Source: Anaerocolumna sedimenticola (lineage in GTDB: Bacteria; Bacillota; Clostridia; Lachnospirales; Lachnospiraceae). Taken from it: a DNA stretch of 64,000 bases. Positions 44,427 to 53,874 of this stretch are shown piece by piece (within the stretch, counting starts at the first letter, position 1; each line of letters starts with the position of its first letter). The position numbers were made by a program, and so were the translations under genes. The notes beneath the pieces were generated by a model, which saw nothing but the letters and a program-made list of their open reading frames with translations, was not told the DNA's origin and did no database searches. The stretch covers positions 2,993,501 through 3,057,500 of the forward strand of contig NZ_CP048000.1 of assembly GCF_009931695.1 (NCBI RefSeq), read 5' to 3'.

Positions 44427-45599
44427 ATGAAAAATATAACAGGTCTGCAAATAAAAATGAATAGGGAAAAAATGGGGTTTAAACAGGAGTATTTATGCAA
44501 AGGTATCTGCGCTGTTTCCTATCTTTCTAAAATAGAAAAAGGAAGCATTATACCAAGTGATGATATAATTAAAATGCTTTTTAAGCGTTTGCATATTGAA
44601 TTTTATCAGGACGAAGTATTTATAAAAGAGGGTAAGGAGGAGTTTGAGAAGCTTTATCAGTCCCAATATACCGGATTACCTGTGGATTATAAAAAAATCA
44701 TAGAAATAAAAAGTGAGAAAGAAAAATATCTGAATTCGCCACTTTACATAGATTATCAACTTTTTGAGCTGAGTGAAAAACCGAAAGATAGTACACAGAT
44801 TTTAAACTTGAAAGAATATATGGATACAGAACAGCTTTATAAGGCATACTATTTTGCCGGATTAGTATATGGTGATATGAATCTGCTTTTTGAGGCAAAA
44901 AAATTAAAATATGCACCTGAAGTGTTATATGGTATGGGTTATGTAAAATGGCAGGAAGGTAAATATTATGAAGCCATAGAATTATTACTGGAGTCACTTA
45001 ATTTAGCTTATTCCAAGGGATATATTAAGCTTCAGATGATTATCTGCTTAATACTCGGACATATCTATATGGATTTTCATTTACCTACCATGGAGAAATA
45101 TTATGAGAAAGTTCTTTTATTATCAAAATTAGTGAAAGACGATTCCATGGATTACTTATTGCATTATCATATTGGAATTGCTTATACGGCGAAGAATTTC
45201 ACGAAAGCGGAAGATAATCTGCAAAAAGCTATTGAAACTTGTCCCGCTGATGAAAAGGATGGGTTGGAAAAGATATATCAAAAACTTTGCTTCTTGTATG
45301 TCAGATATAATCAAATGGAAAAAGCAAAAGATTATTATAAGAAAGCAATCGATATCAACCATTTTGAGTCTGTAAACGAGCTTATTAAGATAATGGTGGA
45401 AGAAGAGGATTATATCCATCAAAAAAGTTATATCAATCAGCTGTCTGCAATTTACAAGCAGTCTAAAAAACATAACATATTTTCTAACACTAAATATTAC
45501 GGTGATTTTTTAATCGAAACATATAAAGCAAACCGTAGATATAAAGAAGCTCTTGAGGTAACGGAATATCTCTATGCGTTTTTAACTCAGGATAATTAA
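44427..45599 (+). CDS. HTH-TPR transcriptional regulator (RRNPP-like)
   Basis: Regulator of 390 residues. N-terminal XRE-type HTH (GLQIKMNREKMGFKQEYLCK, then SYLSKIEKGSIIPSDDIIKM) followed by about 300 residues of TPR-like helices (LLEAKKLKYAPEVLYGMGYV, ITKAEDNLQKAIE-type units, YVRYNQMEKAKDYYKKAIDI). This is the architecture of PlcR/Rgg/AimR-type regulators that bind short secreted peptides. The ATG at 44427 after AGGAGAGG is preferred to the TTG at 44394. A terminator and a dyad-flanked promoter separate it from an ABC exporter pair, its likely target. I found no obvious signalling peptide gene next to it. Confidence 0.82.
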   Translation: MKNITGLQIKMNREKMGFKQEYLCKGICAVSYLSKIEKGSIIPSDDIIKMLFKRLHIEFYQDEVFIKEGKEEFEKLYQSQYTGLPVDYKKIIEIKSEKEKYLNSPLYIDYQLFELSEKPKDSTQILNLKEYMDTEQLYKAYYFAGLVYGDMNLLFEAKKLKYAPEVLYGMGYVKWQEGKYYEAIELLLESLNLAYSKGYIKLQMIICLILGHIYMDFHLPTMEKYYEKVLLLSKLVKDDSMDYLLHYHIGIAYTAKNFTKAEDNLQKAIETCPADEKDGLEKIYQKLCFLYVRYNQMEKAKDYYKKAIDINHFESVNELIKIMVEEEDYIHQKSYINQLSAIYKQSKKHNIFSNTKYYGDFLIETYKANRRYKEALEVTEYLYAFLTQDN

Positions 45600-45616
45600 T
45601 TTCTTATATATAGATG

Positions 45617-45648
45617 AAAAAATAGAGCTAAGGCTCTATTTTTTTTTA
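45617..45648 (+). terminator. Terminator after HTH-TPR regulator
   Basis: AATAGAGC-TAAG-GCTCTATT followed by T8, 20 bp after the stop codon. Confidence 0.92.
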
Positions 45649-45670
45649 AAATTTTCCCAACTTCTTTTTC

Positions 45671-45708
45671 TTTTCCCCGGTATATACAAAATGATATAAT
45701 GGGGAAAA
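45671..45708 (+). promoter_or_regulatory. Promoter of the ABC pair inside an 8-bp inverted repeat
   Basis: TATAAT at 45695-45700, with no good -35 box at the proper distance. TTTTCCCC (45671-45678) and GGGGAAAA (45701-45708) form an inverted repeat with a 22-bp gap that brackets the core promoter. A poor -35 plus a flanking dyad suggests control by the upstream regulator. Confidence 0.65.
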
Positions 45709-45728
45709 ATGGTAAACAAGGGGATGTT

Positions 45729-47534
45729 ATGAAACAGCCAAGAAAAAGAATTTTAAGTAACTTATTATTTATTCTAAAATATGTTTACAGGTGGAAAAAA
45801 TCTATATTTATATCTATTTTACTATATTCCTTATTTTACAGCATTTCCCCTTTTATATGGATTTATGTTCCGAAATTTCTGATCGACGAACTACTTGGAG
45901 AGCAGAGAATTGGATATATGGCATTTGTCGTATGGGGTGCATTTATACTTGCTTCCCTGACCGGATTTTTAACTGAATTTCTTCAGGGAAACTTTCGTAT
46001 GAAGATGAATGATGTAAGATATCGCTTTATCCGAATGTTAAGCGAGAAAACAATGGATATGGATTTTCCTTATACGGAAGATCCGAATACATTAAATGAT
46101 ATAAAAACAGCCATAAAAACGATACAAAGCCCGGTTAACGGAATTGGCCTTATTATTCTTAAATTATTTAGTATACCCGGAAATCTGATTGGATTCTTTG
46201 TATTTTCTGTAATTTTATTTCACTTGAATCCGATTATTTTAATCATACTTATGGCAACGGTTGTTTTGTCCTACTTTATATTGTTAAGAGCAAATCATTA
46301 TGAACGAAGCAGAAAAGATGAGTTAGCGGAGGAAGAGAGAAAAGCTTATTATGCCTCTGCCACCTTATCAGATTTTCTATACGGCAAAGATATCAGGGTT
46401 TATGGATTAAAAGGCATATTACTTCAAAAAAAGAAAGAATCTTGTGAACACTTGATTCATATAATCAGCGAAATACAAGGTAAAATTCTAAAAGCAACGG
46501 TAATGGAAGCATTTTTGATTTTTATAAGAGAGGGAGTAATCTATTGTTACCTTATTTATCAGGTAATAGAAAATGGTTTATCCATCGGGAATTTTGTTAT
46601 GTATTCCCTTGTTATGAACAGATTTGCTGATTGGATGGATACCACTATGAAAGATATAGCTACTATAGGAATTCAATCTATGTATGTAAGTGACTTTAGG
46701 GATTTCCTGAAAAAAGAAGAACCTATCCAGGTTAAGAATCCTAAAAAAATACCGGAGAGTGACCAATTCGAAATTGAACTTAAAAATATCAGCTTTCAGT
46801 ATCCGGGAAGTGATAAATATATATTGAAAGATTTTTCCCTTAAGATAAAAGCAGGCCAGAGGATAGCTCTTGTGGGAATTAACGGTGCGGGAAAAACCAC
46901 TTTGGTGAAGCTGCTGACACGGCTGTACCGGCCTACTGAGGGACAGATTCTGTTAAATGGAATTGATATAAATGAACTTGACAGAGAGGAGTATACAACC
47001 CTTTTTTCCGTTATTTTTCAGGATATTAAGTTATTTGCTTTTAATCTTGCGGAGAATATTACTTTTACGGATAAGGAGGAAGAAGAGAATATAATTTATC
47101 AGGTCCTTAATCAGGCAGGGCTTAGTGAAAAGGTAAATTCCCTGGAGCATGGAATTTATACCAATATGCTTAAGGTCCTGGATGAAAATGGGATAGAATT
47201 ATCAGGCGGTGAAAACCAAAAGCTTGCTATGGCCAGGGCTTTATATAAAGGAGGTAAAATAATCATTATGGATGAGCCTACGGCTGCGTTGGATGCATTG
47301 GCTGAATCCCAATTATATAAAAATTTTGATGAGCTGATACAGAAAAGGACAGCAATCTATATATCCCACCGGTTATCCAGCACCAGATTCTGTGATGTAA
47401 TAGCTTTTATAGAAGACGGAGAAATAAAAGAATACGGAACCCATGAGGAGTTAATGAAGCTTAATAAGAGCTATGCCAATATGTTTCAGATTCAGGCCGT
47501 TTATTACAGGGAGGAGGAAAGACATGTTTCTTAA
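45729..47534 (+). CDS. ABC exporter half-transporter (pair 3, first subunit)
   Basis: Membrane-ATPase fusion of 601 residues. Six-helix domain (about 20-320), then ATPase: Walker A GINGAGKTT (about 383), VIFQDIKLF, signature LSGGENQ (about 490), Walker B IIIMDEPTAALD with Glu, H-loop YISHRLSS. Unlike the pairs at 4.7-11.8 kb, the key catalytic residues are complete. The signature-Q is Glu (LSGGE), found in a subfamily of peptide and lantibiotic-type exporters. The start at 45729 follows AAGGGG; the ATG at 45699 overlaps the -10 box. It overlaps the next gene by 11 bp, so the two act together. A peptide product is suggested by the regulator type but not shown. Confidence 0.88.
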   Translation: MKQPRKRILSNLLFILKYVYRWKKSIFISILLYSLFYSISPFIWIYVPKFLIDELLGEQRIGYMAFVVWGAFILASLTGFLTEFLQGNFRMKMNDVRYRFIRMLSEKTMDMDFPYTEDPNTLNDIKTAIKTIQSPVNGIGLIILKLFSIPGNLIGFFVFSVILFHLNPIILIILMATVVLSYFILLRANHYERSRKDELAEEERKAYYASATLSDFLYGKDIRVYGLKGILLQKKKESCEHLIHIISEIQGKILKATVMEAFLIFIREGVIYCYLIYQVIENGLSIGNFVMYSLVMNRFADWMDTTMKDIATIGIQSMYVSDFRDFLKKEEPIQVKNPKKIPESDQFEIELKNISFQYPGSDKYILKDFSLKIKAGQRIALVGINGAGKTTLVKLLTRLYRPTEGQILLNGIDINELDREEYTTLFSVIFQDIKLFAFNLAENITFTDKEEEENIIYQVLNQAGLSEKVNSLEHGIYTNMLKVLDENGIELSGGENQKLAMARALYKGGKIIIMDEPTAALDALAESQLYKNFDELIQKRTAIYISHRLSSTRFCDVIAFIEDGEIKEYGTHEELMKLNKSYANMFQIQAVYYREEERHVS

Positions 47535-49295
47535 AAACAGTAAAACACTAATCTATTTCTTTCGTCTTACTCACAGGCTGTCAAACGCCTATATGATAAA
47601 GTCTGTTTTAGCATCCTTTTTTAAGGCCTGTACTCCCTTTATCAACATTATAATTCCAAAGTTAATCATCGATGAACTGTTGGGTGGACGGGATATAAGA
47701 AATCTGCTTAGGTATGTTGGGATTTTAACGGCAGGAAATCTGCTGTTTAAAATTATTAACCAGGCTTTTGTAAAAATCATGGCGCTTGCATCTGCGGAGC
47801 TGTTTAGCAGTCTGGAGGCCTATCTGGGTGAAAAATGTGTGGACATGGAATTTGAAAATATAGAAAATCCTGAAATATTGGATTTAAAAGAAAAAGCCTA
47901 CTTTGCTATCTATAATGAAGCAGCGGTGGCAAGAACAGTGGAAAATGCCACAATAATAATAAATGATATTATAACAATTCTTGGATTGGGATATATCCTG
48001 GCCATATTAAATCCTGTGATTATATTGGCCATATTAGGAATTGTGCTATTAAATTCCATATTTTTTAAAAAGATAGAAAGACTTCGTTATGAAGATAATC
48101 AGAATTCCATATCCGATAACCGGGCATTTGGATATTTTTTAAGATTAACTTCGGATTTTACCATGGGAAAAGACATCAGGCTTTATAATGCAAAGCCGTT
48201 GATCTTAAAAAGAATGAAATATTTTATGGATAATTTACTTCAGATCTATTCCAGGCAGTTTACTATGATTGGTAAATATTCCGGAATCAGTAATATCAAT
48301 GTTCAGCTTCAAATGACATTAATCTATGTTTACTTAACCTATAAGGTGGTAAATAAGAGTACCGGTTTGGGGAGTTTTACCATGTATGCCAATGCAACAG
48401 CAAATTTCAGTACGTCCATCATGTCCTGCATTAATGCATTGATAGAGATCAATCAATTATGTATGTATCTTGAATTATTTCAGAAGTTTAATTCTATAGA
48501 AACAAAAGATAATAAAGGAATATGGTCGGCACAGGAAATTACAGATTATACAATTACATTTAAAAACGTAAGTTTTAAATACCCTAAAAAAGAAAACTAC
48601 ACTTTAAAAATATCTCAATACGTATAAATCCCGGAGAAAAATTATCCATAGTAGGACTAAACGGTGCGGGTAAAACCACTTTTATTAAACTGCTTGCAGG
48701 GTTGTACGAACCTACCGACGGAGAGATACTTTTAGGAGATGTAAATATTAAAGAAATCAAATACGAGGAATATATGAAACTATTATCCATTGTATTTCAG
48801 GATTTTAAACTGCTATCCTTAACCATTCGGGAAAACCTGGCTTTAGATAAATCCATCGATGAGGATAAGATACTTAAAAGCCTTGATAAAGCGGGCTTTC
48901 GAAAGGATTTTGAAAAACTGGAGCAAGGCCTTAATACGAATATCTATAAAAGTTTTGATGAAAAAGGAATCGAATTTTCAGGAGGCCAGTCCCAGAAAAT
49001 TGCAATTGCAAGGGCTTTGTGCAAGGAAACTCCCATTGTCATTTTAGATGAACCTACTTCCGCTTTAGATCCCATAGCGGAATACGAAATATACAATAGC
49101 TTTAATCAATTGGTAAATGGCAAAACAGCAATTTATATATCTCACCGGCTTTCCAGCACAAGGTTTTCCGACTGCATTGCCGTTTTTAAAGATGGGGAAA
49201 TCGTTGAGTACGGAACCCATAAGGAACTATTACAAAGGGAAAACTCATTATATGCAGTTATGTATCAAACCCAGGCAAAATATTATATGAGTTAA
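47524..49295 (+). pseudogene. ABC exporter half-transporter (pair 3, second subunit), split by a frameshift
   Basis: Partner of the preceding exporter. The membrane domain runs from MFLKNSKTLIYFFRLTHRLS to FKNVSFKYPKKENYTLK, where the frame stops at 48627. The ATPase continues in the next frame as NISIRINPGEKLSIVGLNGA with Walker A GLNGAGKTT, VFQDFKLL, signature FSGGQSQ, Walker B IVILDEPTSALD and H-loop YISHRLSS, to 49295. One extra A in the A5 run at 48606-48610 gives a normal 590-residue protein. The start at 47524 follows GGAGGAGG. If the shift is real, the second subunit would lack its ATPase and the pair would be dead. No strong terminator is seen after it. Confidence 0.87.
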
Positions 49296-49479
49296 AAAAA
49301 CCTATGGTTAGGATTAGCGGAAGTGAACAATACTATATGCTTTTGTTTTTGTTTCACTTAGCCCAGTTTTCATTCGATTAAAAATACTAAATTAAAAAAA
49401 ACAATATAGGTATTTGGAATTAGAGATTAGTCCGATAATCATATAAAGAAATAATAACAGAAAACTATAGGGTGATCGG

Positions 49480-50112
49480 ATGTTAATTGATATAGATATT
49501 AAAATAGCAGATAATGAGGGTAAATTAATTCAGCATTTCTCAAAGCGGTTTGACGAGAAGCTTAACATACCGGAAAACGTTGAGAAAAGAAGTGGGATAA
49601 AGAGGGAATTCGAAGAATTTCTTGCGGAGTATTTAACCGCCAGCGGCCGTACTGTCCGCGAAAAACTGATTTACAGCCCATATATACCTGATTTTCCTCA
49701 AAGCACTTTTGCCTCAGTTACGGGTAATGGTTTGCTGGCAGAAGAAGAACCGGCATATGAATTTACAAACAATGAGATGGAATATAAGATCCGTATTGGG
49801 AAAAATCAGGTAATTACAGGAACAATACCATTTGAAAGAATAAGCAGATTAGGTAAGATAGCAGATGTCTTAGAAACCATAGATTCTCATAAAGAGGCTA
49901 TATCGGGCAAGGCTGGACAATTCATGAATTCCGGGTATGAAAAAAAATTAAAATCCGAGATATCCTATACTATGAATCCAAATGATATTGGTGAGGAATT
50001 AGAAAGAAAAGCAGCGGATATCGAGCGGAACCTCAAAAATATAATGCTTCAGGCAGTGGAAAAATATGAATTGAATTTTTACCATATAAATGAAGAAACG
50101 GAAAATTATTGA
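49480..50112 (+). CDS. Unknown protein, 210 residues
   Basis: Not recognised. Hydrophilic and alpha/beta-like, with no signal peptide or membrane segment. It begins MLIDIDIKIADNEGKLIQHF, has a charged helical segment (NVEKRSGIKREFEEFLAEYL), a central strand-rich part (YEFTNNEMEYKIRIGKNQ) and a helical end rich in Glu/Lys (GEELERKAADIERNLKNIML). The RBS is weak (AGGGTGA, 6 bp before the ATG). It stands alone between the ABC exporter pair and the LacI gene of the arabinose locus. Codon use looks native. Confidence 0.6.
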   Translation: MLIDIDIKIADNEGKLIQHFSKRFDEKLNIPENVEKRSGIKREFEEFLAEYLTASGRTVREKLIYSPYIPDFPQSTFASVTGNGLLAEEEPAYEFTNNEMEYKIRIGKNQVITGTIPFERISRLGKIADVLETIDSHKEAISGKAGQFMNSGYEKKLKSEISYTMNPNDIGEELERKAADIERNLKNIMLQAVEKYELNFYHINEETENY

Positions 50113-50251
50113 GAGCGATGCCTAATATTATAAAAAAGATTTAAAATTAATGGGACTAAATAGTGATTAATTTTTAGGTTGCAAGAAGAGGAAATTTATA
50201 GTTTAATATTAAATAGTAGTGGAAGTAGCGAAAAATGAGGGAGGAAATGTT

Positions 50252-51238
50252 ATGGCAGTAACAACAAAAGATTTAGCCAGAATCTGTGGAGTATCAAGAA
50301 CTACTGTAACACGAGCTCTGCAAGGTACGGGGAGAATAAGTCAAAAAACAAAGGACAGAATATTACAAACAGCAAAGGAATATGATTATCAACCGGATTT
50401 AGTTGCCAGAAGTTTAGTAAAAGGTAAGACAATGATGATCGGGATTATAGTAGTAGATTTAAAAAACCAGTATTTCCCCAAGATGATTAATGCTATGGAA
50501 AACTGTGCTAAAAAGCATAAATATTTATTAAATATAACATTACATGAAGGGGACAGGCAAACGGAGATTGAATTAATAAAAACTTTAGTGGGACATCGGG
50601 TTGACGGATTGATTTTATCTACTGTTAATCAGGGTAAGGATTTTGAGAAGTTACTTGAGAATTTGGCTATACCTGTAATATTAATCGGCCATGATCAGGC
50701 AGAAAACATACCTTGTGTCGGAACAGATGAATATGCCGCTACAAAAGAGGCGACGGAATTTGTAATCAGTAAAGGTTATAAAAAAATTATTTTTGTTCTT
50801 CCACCTATGATTTCCGATCAGACGGTAGTTCCGAAGGGCCATCAGCAGCGTTTAAACGGGTTTGAAGATTGTATCAGAGAACATCCACAAATAGAAATGG
50901 GTATTATCTGTCATGAGAATTATGTTAAAAAAGCAGAGGAATTTATAAGGACTTCAGAAAAGAAGATTGCATTTATCTGTTCCGGTGATACTTTTGCCAT
51001 TAATATCTTAATTAAATTAGAAAATGCCGGCCTTTATGCTCCGACAGATTATGGGGTAATGGGATTTGATAATATTAATATATTCAAAAGCAGGCATCCC
51101 CATTTAACATCAGTGGATAATAACATTGATGAGATAGGTGAACGTATTATGGAATTATTAGTAGATATGATTGAAAATAAAAGTCCAAAGGAAAGCCAGG
51201 TGATTCAACACACAATTGTGCAAGGTGAAACAATCTAG
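50252..51238 (+). CDS. LacI-family regulator of the arabinose locus
   Basis: Repressor-type regulator, 328 residues. HTH at residues 3-25 (VTTKDLARICGVSRTTVTRA), hinge helix near YQPDLVARSL, then a sugar-sensing domain with IGIIVVDLKNQYFPKMINAM, GLILSTVNQGKD, IAFICSGDTFAINILIKLE and YGVMGFDNINIFKSRHPHLT. The ATG at 50252 follows GGGAGG; an in-frame start at 50219 is weaker. It directly precedes a promoter with repeated TACACGTGTA operators, which sits before the binding-protein gene. It should repress the import and hydrolase genes until an arabinose-containing sugar binds. Confidence 0.92.
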   Translation: MAVTTKDLARICGVSRTTVTRALQGTGRISQKTKDRILQTAKEYDYQPDLVARSLVKGKTMMIGIIVVDLKNQYFPKMINAMENCAKKHKYLLNITLHEGDRQTEIELIKTLVGHRVDGLILSTVNQGKDFEKLLENLAIPVILIGHDQAENIPCVGTDEYAATKEATEFVISKGYKKIIFVLPPMISDQTVVPKGHQQRLNGFEDCIREHPQIEMGIICHENYVKKAEEFIRTSEKKIAFICSGDTFAINILIKLENAGLYAPTDYGVMGFDNINIFKSRHPHLTSVDNNIDEIGERIMELLVDMIENKSPKESQVIQHTIVQGETI

Positions 51239-51300
51239 TGGGAGAAAGTTGTATATTTATAACATATTGATGTAAAAAATGAAAAATAAATAAAAAAGCA

Positions 51301-51329
51301 TTGACATATTGTGCAAATAGTATTATATT
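51301..51329 (+). promoter_or_regulatory. Promoter of the arabino-oligosaccharide operon
   Basis: TTGACA (51301-51306), 17-bp spacer, TATATT (51324-51329), 140 bp upstream of the binding-protein start. LacI-type operator sequences lie downstream of it. Confidence 0.8.
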
Positions 51330-51343
51330 AAAAATGTAATTAG

Positions 51344-51450
51344 TGTTCTCGTGTACGCAAAAATGAGAAAGTAAAAATTATATTAATGTATTTACTCTTG
51401 TACACGTGTAATGCTTAAATTTTTACATATGTGCGTACACGTGTACACAA
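51344..51450 (+). promoter_or_regulatory. Operator array with TACACGTGTA palindromes
   Basis: Three related sites: a partial one, CTCGTGTACGCAA (about 51348-51360); TTGTACACGTGTAA (51398-51411); and GCGTACACGTGTACAC (51433-51448). The shared core TACACGTGTA is a perfect 10-bp palindrome, and the two full sites are 35 bp apart. Their position between promoter and RBS fits roadblock repression by the adjacent LacI protein. Confidence 0.85.
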
Positions 51451-51469
51451 AAAAGAAGGAGGATTTTGC

Positions 51470-52805
51470 ATGAAAAAAGAATGAAGAAAATGTTGGCTGT
51501 TTTATTAGGTACAGTAATGGCAATCGGTATGCTTACAGGATGTAATACAAAGGCACCCGTACCGGCTCAAAGTGAGACGTCAGACATCGGTACTGGAGAT
51601 GGTACGGCGGAAACATCATCGGCTGAATCGTCTGCAAAGGGGTAACAATTCAGTTCTGGAACGCTTTTACAGGTTCCGACGGTGACATATTAAGGGAAAT
51701 CGTAGACCGGTATAATAAAGAAAATAAAGACGGCATAACCATCGAAATGGATATAATGCCGGGTGCGACCTTAACAGAAAAATTGGCACCGGCTATAGCA
51801 ACCGGTAATGCGCCGGCGATGATCTTAGCCGGTAATATGGATTTAGTAAACTATGCAAAGACGAATTCCATTCTTTCCATGAATGACTTTTTTGATGTGA
51901 CTAAAGCGGATAAAAGTGATTTTGCACCTGCTGCCTTGGAAAGCTTACAGTATAACGGGGAGCAGATGATGATTCCAATGCAGTGGTTTACCCAATACTT
52001 ATATTATAATAAGGACTTGTTTAAGGCTGCCGGTTTAGATCCGGGAACACCTCCGGCAACCTGGGAAGAGGTAAAAGAATATGCGGAAAAAATTACGGAT
52101 CCGGATAAAAATATTTATGGTCTTGGTATCGCGGTAAGTGGTGCAGTATGCTGGTTTGATTCCTTATTCCTGTCTAATGGCGGAGAAATCCTTGATGCAG
52201 CTAATAAGAAATCCCTTATAGATAATGAAGCAAACTTAAAATCGTTACAGTTCATACAGGACTTAGTTAAAAAGGGATATGCTACAAAAGGTACGACCGG
52301 TGCCGACCTGGATAACATAATGATGGCAGACCAGCTGGGAATGGTTGTTAACGGTCCCTGGATGGTAGCAGGTTTAAAAGAAAACAAAATTAATTTTGGA
52401 GTAGCCGTACTTCCTGCTGGTTCTGCAGGAACAGTCGGAATTGCGGAAACTACCGGTTTTGCAATTCCGGATGGAACCTCAGACGAAGAAAAAGCTGCAG
52501 CATACAAATTCATTGAATACTGGAATACTACGGAGATAGGTAAAGAATGGTCTATGAGAAATGGTTTTCCGCCGTATCTGAATTCCGTAGCCAATGACCC
52601 GGAAGTAAAAGCAAATGAATTAGTAAGTGTATTTTCAGCAATTTCTGAATACGGTCAGGCATTTGGTGCAGGTCTGTCCTCAGCAGCTTCCATCAATACC
52701 GATGTGTTATTCCCTATGGTTGAAAATATTATAGCAGGAAATGACTGTCAGGAAGAATTGACAAAAGCATCGACTGAAATTGATAGACTATTAGGAACCG
52801 AATAA
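51470..52805 (+). pseudogene. Carbohydrate ABC transporter substrate-binding protein, two frameshifts
   Basis: SBP_bac_1-type binding lipoprotein for the sugar importer. The ATG at 51470, after AAGGAGG, opens MKK and hits TGA at once. One extra A in the A6 run gives MKKRMKKMLAVLLGTVMAIG and the lipobox MLTGC. The next break is at GGGGTAA (about 51644): one extra G in the G4 run gives ESSAKGVTIQFWNAFTGSDG and joins the long frame to 52805. The restored protein has 445 residues. Typical elements are FTGSDGDILREIVDRYNKEN, LFKAAGLDPGTPPATWEEVK and VVNGPWMVAGLKENKINFGV. It would bind an arabino- or xylo-oligosaccharide. Two independent one-base repairs in one gene speak for sequence error. Confidence 0.88.
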
Positions 52806-52859
52806 TTTATTTCCTAAGTTAAAACCCGCCTCCGGGTATACCAAAAACGGGGATTAGGA

Positions 52860-52902
52860 TTTGAACTTACAGGGAGAATTTAAGTCTCCCTGTAAGTTCA
52901 AA
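52860..52902 (+). promoter_or_regulatory. Perfect 18-bp hairpin between binding-protein and permease genes
   Basis: TTTGAACTTACAGGGAGA and its exact complement around the loop ATTTAAG, with no T-run. Stable hairpins after the binding-protein gene of sugar importers protect its upstream mRNA, or partly terminate, so that the binding protein is made in excess. Confidence 0.8.
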
Positions 52903-52978
52903 TAAACTGGGGAGCAACTAAACCAGAGAATTGAAAGCCCACGGTAAAAAAATTAATCATAAGGCAGAGGAGGATTAT

Positions 52979-53871
52979 ATGTTTAAAAGAATATGTGTAT
53001 ATTGGAACAAACCAGCAAAAGCTGCATATTTATTTCTTTTGCCGTCATTGCTAACTTTGTTTATGTTTGCAATCATTCCATTATTCGGGTCCGTAATTAT
53101 TAGTTTTATGAATTTGGATATTTACTTTTCTAAAACCGGTTTTACAGGAATACATAATTTTATTAAAGCTTTGATGGACGACAGATTTTGGAATGCATTA
53201 AAAAATACTTTGATATTTGCATTCGTTGAAGTTCCGCTTCAGATTGTAATCGGACTGTTAGTTGCAAATGCTATTTCAACCACTTCTTTTTTCAGTAAAA
53301 TGTCAAGAACTATATTTTTCCTGCCGGTAATATGTTCCATGGCAGCCGTAGGTATTATGTGGAGTATTCTATTTGACGGGACAATCGGTTTTATTCCTTA
53401 TGTTTTAAAACAGCTTGGATTTGAAGGATTGACCTTCTTCAGGGACCCGGATATGGCTATGGGAACCGTAATTGCCATGACTGTCTGGAAGAATTTTGGC
53501 TATACAATGTCTATCTTGGTTGTAGGTATTCAAAGCATTTCTACCAGTTATTTTGAAGCGGCAAAAATCGATGGTGCTTCAAAAGTGAATCAGTTTTTCT
53601 ATATTACAATTCCTTGTATTATTCCGAATTTAGGATTTTGTCTGATTACGAACTTAATCGGATCTCTTCAGGTATTTGATCAGGTGTATGTAACTACTCA
53701 GGGGGACCTCAATACAGAACCGAAACATTAGTTCAGTATATTTATAAGACAGGTTTTTCCCATCCGTTTGATTTAGGATATGCATCCGGAATGTCCGTAT
53801 TAATGTTAATCGTTATATTGGCATTGTCATTGCCGCTCTATAAAAAGGCTTTTATGCCAAAGGAGGGGTAG
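52979..53871 (+). pseudogene. Sugar ABC transporter permease (MalF-like), frameshift near 3' end
   Basis: First permease of the importer. Starts MFKRICVYWNKPAKAAYLFL at 52979 behind AGAGGAGG. Membrane segments are visible, as is the conserved EAA loop region ISTSYFEAAKIDGASKVNQF followed by ITIPCIIPN. The frame ends early at 53731 with QGDLNTEPKH. One extra G in the G5 run at 53701-53705 gives TQGGPQYRTETLVQYIYKTG and the usual last helix to the TAG at 53871 (297 residues). The family end GGP..T.T.V.YIY is standard, so the shift is clear. The next permease starts 3 bp later. Confidence 0.9.
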
Positions 53872-53874
53872 AGT

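Noticed and set aside
3637..53871. Phase variation by slippage for the broken genes
   Set aside because: Tracts are only 3-6 bases long, too short for programmed slippage, and they occur in metabolic genes.
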